8,495 bases of DNA from Candidatus Sulfotelmatobacter sp. GTDB taxonomy: Bacteria; Acidobacteriota; Terriglobia; Terriglobales; Acidobacteriaceae. The stretch is taken from contig JASHTD010000528.1 of the NCBI GenBank assembly GCA_030040725.1, forward strand, positions 1 to 8,495. Reading direction: 5' to 3'. This document shows positions 6,768 through 8,495 of this stretch, piece after piece. Position 1 is the first letter of the stretch; every line of letters begins with the position of its first letter. Below the pieces are notes generated by a model. That model searched no databases. It was not told the DNA's origin and saw only the letters and a program-made list of their open reading frames with translations. The translations under genes and the position numbers were made by a program.

Positions 6768-6796
6768 TTGACAACGATCCACTCACATCCTATCAT
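6768..6796 (+). promoter_or_regulatory. Sigma-70-type promoter for dnaK
   Basis: TTGACA (6768-6773, perfect consensus) and TATCAT (6791-6796, four of six bases matching TATAAT, with the key first, second and last positions kept) are separated by exactly 17 bp. Transcription would start near 6803, giving a leader of about 115 nt before the dnaK ATG. No CIRCE inverted repeat (TTAGCACTC-N9-GAGTGCTAA), the HrcA operator often found before dnaK or groESL, is seen here, so heat control would have to act another way, for instance an alternative sigma factor or at the RNA level. Confidence 0.7.
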
Positions 6797-6905
6797 GCGA
6801 ATGGAAGCAATCATAAGCGCATTGATTCCAAAGCACTTATTCGGTGCAACGGAGCTGCTCAGCGACTCTCAGGCGGCTCTAAAACTAGGATTCAAGTGGG
6901 TTTAG
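6795..6905 (+). other. Possible 36-codon leader ORF before dnaK
   Basis: An ATG at 6795 (second ATG 6801) opens a frame of 36 codons, reading MRMEAIISALIPKHLFGATE at its start, and ends with TAG at 6903-6905. The last base of the stop is the first of the dnaK GAGGAG site, a geometry typical of translational coupling. Against it: there is no ribosome site, and if the 6768-6796 promoter is used the first ATG overlaps the -10 box and the second lies at or before the RNA start. It may well be a chance frame. The same RNA region could form a 7-bp stem (6852-6858 with 6873-6879). Confidence 0.2.
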
Positions 6906-6918
6906 AGGAGAACAATTT

Positions 6919-8495
6919 ATGGCCAAGATTATTGGGATTGACCTTGGAACCACCAATTCCTGCGTGGCGGTAATGGAGGGCGGCGAGCCCAAAGTTATCC
7001 CGAACGAAGAGGGAGGGCGGACTACGCCTTCCGTAGTTGGTTTTACCAAGAATGGGGAAAGATTGGTTGGGCAGGTGGCGAAACGCCAGGCCATTACCAA
7101 TCCAGAAAACACGGTTTATTCGATCAAGCGCTTTATGGGGCGGCGCTACGACGAGGTGTCGGAAGAGATCAAGATGGTGCCCTACAAAGTTGTGCGGCAG
7201 GGCGATCACGTGGCCGTTCTGGCGCAGGGCAAGGAGTACACGCCTCCGCAGATTTCGGCGTTGATTTTGCAGAAGCTGAAAAAGGCGGCGGAAGACTATC
7301 TCGGCGAAAAGGTGAGCGACGCGGTCATCACCGTGCCGGCTTACTTTAACGACGCGCAGCGGCAGGCGACCAAAGATGCCGGGCAGATTGCCGGGCTCGA
7401 CGTGAAACGCATTATCAATGAACCGACGGCGGCCGCGCTGGCGTACGGACTCGACAAGGGCAAAGACGAGACCATTGCGGTTTACGACTTTGGCGGCGGC
7501 ACGTTCGATATTTCGATTCTGGAAGTCGGCGAGGGCGTGATTGAGGTAAAGGCCACCAATGGCGACACGCACCTGGGCGGCGACAATCTCGACCAGCGCA
7601 TCGTTGACTGGCTGATTGATGAGTTCAAAAAAGATGAAGGTCTCGACCTGCGCGGCAAGGGCAACGAGATGGCTTTGCAGCGCCTGCGCGACGCGGCTGA
7701 GCGGGCGAAGATTGAGCTTTCGACCACGATGGAAACCGAAATCAATCTGCCGTTCATCACGGCGGATGCATCGGGTCCGAAGCACCTGGTTAAGAAGCTG
7801 ACGCGGGCGAAGCTGGAAGGAATGGTCGAAGACATCATTCAGAAGTCGGTGGGTCCGTGCAAGCAGTGCATGAAAGATGCGGGCATTGACGCCTCGAAGA
7901 TCAACGAAGTCGTGCTGGTCGGCGGGCAGACTCGTATGCCGCGCATTCAGCAGTTGGTGAAAGAATTGTTTGGCAAGGAAGGCCACAAGGGAGTGAATCC
8001 TGATGAAGTCGTGGCAGTAGGCGCGGCGATTCAGGGCGGCGTTCTCGGCGGCGAGGTGAAAGACCTGCTGCTGCTGGATGTGACTCCACTGTCTTTGTCG
8101 ATTGAGACTTTGGGCGGCGTGGCTACACCGATGATTCCCCGCAACACGACGATTCCTACGAAGAAGACGGAAACGTTCTCGACCGCGGCGGATAATCAGA
8201 CCTCGGTTGAGGTGCACGTGCTGCAGGGCGAGCGTCCGATGGCGGCGCAAAACCGGACTCTGGGCAAGTTCCACTTGACCGGAATTCCGACGGCTCCGCG
8301 CGGCGTGCCGCAGATCGAAGTGACGTTCGACATCGATGCCAACGGCATTTTGAACGTGACCGCAAAAGACACGGCCACGGGCAAAGACCAGAAGATTACG
8401 ATCACGTCGTCTTCCGGGCTTTCGAAGGAAGAAGTCGAGCGCATGGCGAAGGAAGCCGACGCTCACGCGGCGGAAGACAAGGCAGCGCGCGAGTC
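6919..8495 (+). CDS. dnaK: Molecular chaperone DnaK (Hsp70), 3' partial
   Basis: DnaK is the cytoplasmic ATP-driven Hsp70 chaperone that binds and refolds exposed hydrophobic peptides with DnaJ and GrpE. The frame runs off the window after 525 complete codons; the family usually has about 640, so the helical lid is missing from view. The start ATG (6919) has a strong GAGGAG site eight bases upstream (6905-6910). Visible features are the phosphate-binding loop IDLGTTNS (residues 7-14), catalytic Lys70 in SIKRFMG (same number as E. coli), INEPTAAALAYG (166-177), YDFGGGTFD (189-197; E. coli Thr199 corresponds to Thr195), VVLVGGQTRMP in the nucleotide-binding domain, the interdomain linker VKDLLLLDV (380-388), and the substrate-binding domain starting TPLSLSIETLGG. 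A CxxC pair (Cys314, Cys317) sits in the nucleotide-binding domain. No grpE, hrcA or dnaJ lies upstream, so dnaK starts its own transcription unit. Confidence 0.98.
   Translation, partial: MAKIIGIDLGTTNSCVAVMEGGEPKVIPNEEGGRTTPSVVGFTKNGERLVGQVAKRQAITNPENTVYSIKRFMGRRYDEVSEEIKMVPYKVVRQGDHVAVLAQGKEYTPPQISALILQKLKKAAEDYLGEKVSDAVITVPAYFNDAQRQATKDAGQIAGLDVKRIINEPTAAALAYGLDKGKDETIAVYDFGGGTFDISILEVGEGVIEVKATNGDTHLGGDNLDQRIVDWLIDEFKKDEGLDLRGKGNEMALQRLRDAAERAKIELSTTMETEINLPFITADASGPKHLVKKLTRAKLEGMVEDIIQKSVGPCKQCMKDAGIDASKINEVVLVGGQTRMPRIQQLVKELFGKEGHKGVNPDEVVAVGAAIQGGVLGGEVKDLLLLDVTPLSLSIETLGGVATPMIPRNTTIPTKKTETFSTAADNQTSVEVHVLQGERPMAAQNRTLGKFHLTGIPTAPRGVPQIEVTFDIDANGILNVTAKDTATGKDQKITITSSSGLSKEEVERMAKEADAHAAEDKAARE

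Noticed and set aside
6717..6782. A GTG start at 6782 for the small minus-strand gene.
   Set aside because: It would overlap the dnaK promoter, and the ATG at 6716 opens directly on well-composed protein. The choice is not certain because both ribosome sites are weak.
6797..6918. A CIRCE operator in the dnaK leader.
   Set aside because: I looked for TTAGCACTC-N9-GAGTGCTAA and saw neither arm.
6892..8466. A 524-codon open frame on the minus strand across dnaK.
   Set aside because: It is the antisense of a clear dnaK gene. Long antisense frames on Hsp70 genes are a known by-product of codon bias, and the product is His/Arg/Asn-rich with no recognisable domain.

Overview
The window looks like chromosomal DNA of a GC-rich, Gram-negative soil-type bacterium, most likely an acidobacterium (Acidobacteriota, Terriglobia-like). 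This is inferred from three things: a large membrane-anchored Ser/Thr kinase, a secreted M3 peptidase, and two dispersed palindromic repeat types that resemble ones I recall from acidobacterial intergenic DNA. No marker gene settles the taxonomy. I see no tRNA, rRNA, CRISPR array, transposase, integrase or phage gene.

Layout. Positions 1-2405 (+) hold the 3'-terminal part of a Ser/Thr protein kinase gene: a Hanks-type kinase domain, one membrane segment, an external domain of about 220 residues, then a polytopic membrane domain. After a 224-bp gap comes a small exported protein of unknown function (2630-3184, +). A strong hairpin (3208-3252) separates it from a convergent gene for an exported peptidyl-dipeptidase of family M3 (3320-5494, -). 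A gap of about 310 bp leads to a DUF1330-like small protein (5809-6096, +). From 6139 to 6431 there is a dense cluster of palindromic repeats. One of these supplies the C-terminal codons and stop of a small minus-strand gene (6369-6716). That gene is divergent from dnaK (6919 to the window end, +), which has a near-consensus housekeeping promoter at 6768-6796, no visible CIRCE operator, and a leader of about 115 nt.

How the genes relate. They do not form one operon. Strand switches and hairpins split them into single-gene units: kinase and small exported protein on the same strand but well spaced, peptidase alone, DUF1330 alone, truncated gene alone, dnaK starting its own transcript. dnaK (protein folding) and the peptidase (peptide degradation in the periplasm) are both proteostasis genes, but nothing here ties them together.

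I did not find a convincing new multi-gene system. The points most worth a second look are the repeat cluster and the gene it appears to have truncated, a hairpin at 3208-3252 that looks like a diverged relative of the one at 6385-6431, the unusual architecture of the kinase, and the dnaK leader.
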